DNA of 6,175 bases from Neisseriales bacterium. Its GTDB lineage: Bacteria; Pseudomonadota; Gammaproteobacteria; Burkholderiales; UBA11063. Positions within the stretch are counted from its first letter, which is position 1, and every line of letters begins with the position of its first letter. The stretch lies in the NCBI GenBank assembly GCA_008017145.1, contig SSGY01000117.1, positions 1-6,175 on the forward strand, given 5' to 3'. Under the pieces are notes generated by a model, which did no database searches, was not told where the DNA came from, and saw nothing but the letters and a program-made list of their open reading frames with translations. Shown here one piece after another: positions 5,247 through 6,175 of this stretch. The translations under genes and the position numbers were made by a program.

Positions 5247-6175
5247 CTTGATTACCTTCTAATTGTTTAACTTTATTTTGTAAATCACGGATTTTTCCGT
5301 TAGTTTTTTCAATATTGCGCAGGCTGACAAATATTTTTGCCCACTCACGATACTCCATAGCAGTCATCCCGCAAGAGTATAATCCTGGTTTAGTAATATT
5401 TTTACCAACGTTTGAACTTGCACCAATAACAGTGTAGTCGCATATTTCTACGTGGTCTGCGATTCCAGCATTTCCACCGAGCATACAGTAATTACCAATT
5501 TTAGTATTGCCTGCAATTCCAACTTGAGAAGCAATCCCCGTATGTGCTCCGATTTCTACATTGTGTGCAATTTGAACTAAATTATCAATTCGTGCACCAT
5601 CTTTAATTATAGTTGGTTGAAATGTTCCACAATCTACGGTCGTATTTGAGCCGATTTCAACTTTATTACCAATAATTACACCACCAATTTGTGGAATGCG
5701 GTTATAGTGTCTTTTTTCATCTTGGGCATTGCCAAAACCATCAGAACCAATCGCGCAGCCACTATGGAACACGCAGTCATCTCCGATAGTAACATTATCA
5801 TAGATCGTTGCATTGGGGTAAATTGTCACATTATTACCAATTATTACATTATCACCAATAACGACATTGGCGAAAATTTGGCAATTATCACCAACTTTGC
5901 TATTTACACCAATCACTGCATTGTGACTAATACTTGGGTTCTCTCCAAGTGTTACCGAGTCATCTACATAAGCGCGGGGAGATATTCCCTTTGCTAATTT
6001 ACGGCGAGGATTAAATAGATTACTTACCAAGCTAAAATAATAGTACGGGTTTGGCGTGATAATCTGTGGCAGCGGAATATCAATTGCATCTTCTTCTTTA
6101 ATAATAATTGCAGCAGCTTTGCAATCAAGCAAGGCTTTTTTATATTTATTATCTGATAGAAAAGTTATTTCACCA
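5239..6175 (-). CDS. lpxD: UDP-3-O-acylglucosamine N-acyltransferase, 5'-truncated by the window edge
   Basis: LpxD adds the second (R)-3-hydroxyacyl chain, from ACP, to the 2-amino group of UDP-3-O-acylglucosamine, the third step of lipid A synthesis. The frame is open through base 6175. Its first visible codons ([16 protein letters not shown]) match the N-terminal uridine-binding domain from about residue 37 of E. coli LpxD, so some 35 residues and the true start lie outside; an in-frame TTG at 6132 is not the start. About 311 residues are visible. The N-terminal domain ends near NPYYYFSLV; then comes a long hexapeptide-repeat beta-helix, with [16 protein letters not shown], and QIAHNV containing the catalytic histidine (codon 5563-5565). 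A C-terminal amphipathic helix follows ([15 protein letters not shown], ending near KVKQLEG). The normally conserved TIDRG motif reads TVDCG (Cys codon 5629-5631). It heads the visible part of the lipid A operon. Confidence 0.96.
   Translation of the reverse strand, partial: GEITFLSDNKYKKALLDCKAAAIIIKEEDAIDIPLPQIITPNPYYYFSLVSNLFNPRRKLAKGISPRAYVDDSVTLGENPSISHNAVIGVNSKVGDNCQIFANVVIGDNVIIGNNVTIYPNATIYDNVTIGDDCVFHSGCAIGSDGFGNAQDEKRHYNRIPQIGGVIIGNKVEIGSNTTVDCGTFQPTIIKDGARIDNLVQIAHNVEIGAHTGIASQVGIAGNTKIGNYCMLGGNAGIADHVEICDYTVIGASSNVGKNITKPGLYSCGMTAMEYREWAKIFVSLRNIEKTNGKIRDLQNKVKQLEGNQDE

Noticed and set aside
5689..5997. Plus-strand 102-codon open frame rich in Ile, Thr and Asn
   Set aside because: It is the antisense of the lpxD hexapeptide repeats, and its repetitive look is inherited from them.

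Overview
The window is an AT-rich stretch of a Gram-negative chromosome. All eight recognisable genes lie on the minus strand, so transcription runs from high to low coordinates. The lipid A genes show an outer-membrane, LPS-making proteobacterium. Three features suggest a low-GC betaproteobacterium: heptose adenylyltransferase is a stand-alone short protein rather than the C-terminal half of an HldE fusion; LpxA has the stretch IMAYVHIAHDC where E. coli has MINAHIAHDC; and birA sits beside rfaE2. This placement is inference from motifs remembered, not from a search.

Layout in transcription order: 6175-2292 is a compact lipid A block, lpxD (5' end outside the window) - fabZ - lpxA - lpxB - rnhB. 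Adjacent genes overlap by 8, 1 and 7 bases or are separated by only 2, so it reads as one translationally coupled operon. FabZ and the two acyltransferases LpxA and LpxD draw on the same (3R)-hydroxyacyl-ACP pool. LpxB makes the lipid A disaccharide. rnhB (RNase HII) is the usual functionally unrelated passenger of this operon. A good extended -10 promoter overlaps the rnhB stop codon and probably starts a second unit, rfaE2-birA (2235-849), which has an 11-base overlap. RfaE2 makes the ADP-heptose used for the LPS inner core, so it is thematically linked to the first block; BirA is biotin protein ligase with an N-terminal winged helix.

A 265-bp gap (584-848) follows. It holds a long imperfect hairpin (754-814), two TATAAT boxes, an inverted repeat around one of them, and a good Shine-Dalgarno for the last gene. 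That gene is the N-terminal 194 codons of an inducible lysine-type PLP decarboxylase, which runs off the left edge of the window (583-1).

I found no phage, transposase, CRISPR array, tRNA or rRNA, and no evidence of an undescribed multi-gene system. The coding part is ordinary core genome. The points worth a second look are the structured element in the 584-848 gap, the internal promoter at the end of rnhB, and a few substitutions at normally conserved motif positions in LpxD, LpxB, FabZ, BirA and the decarboxylase.
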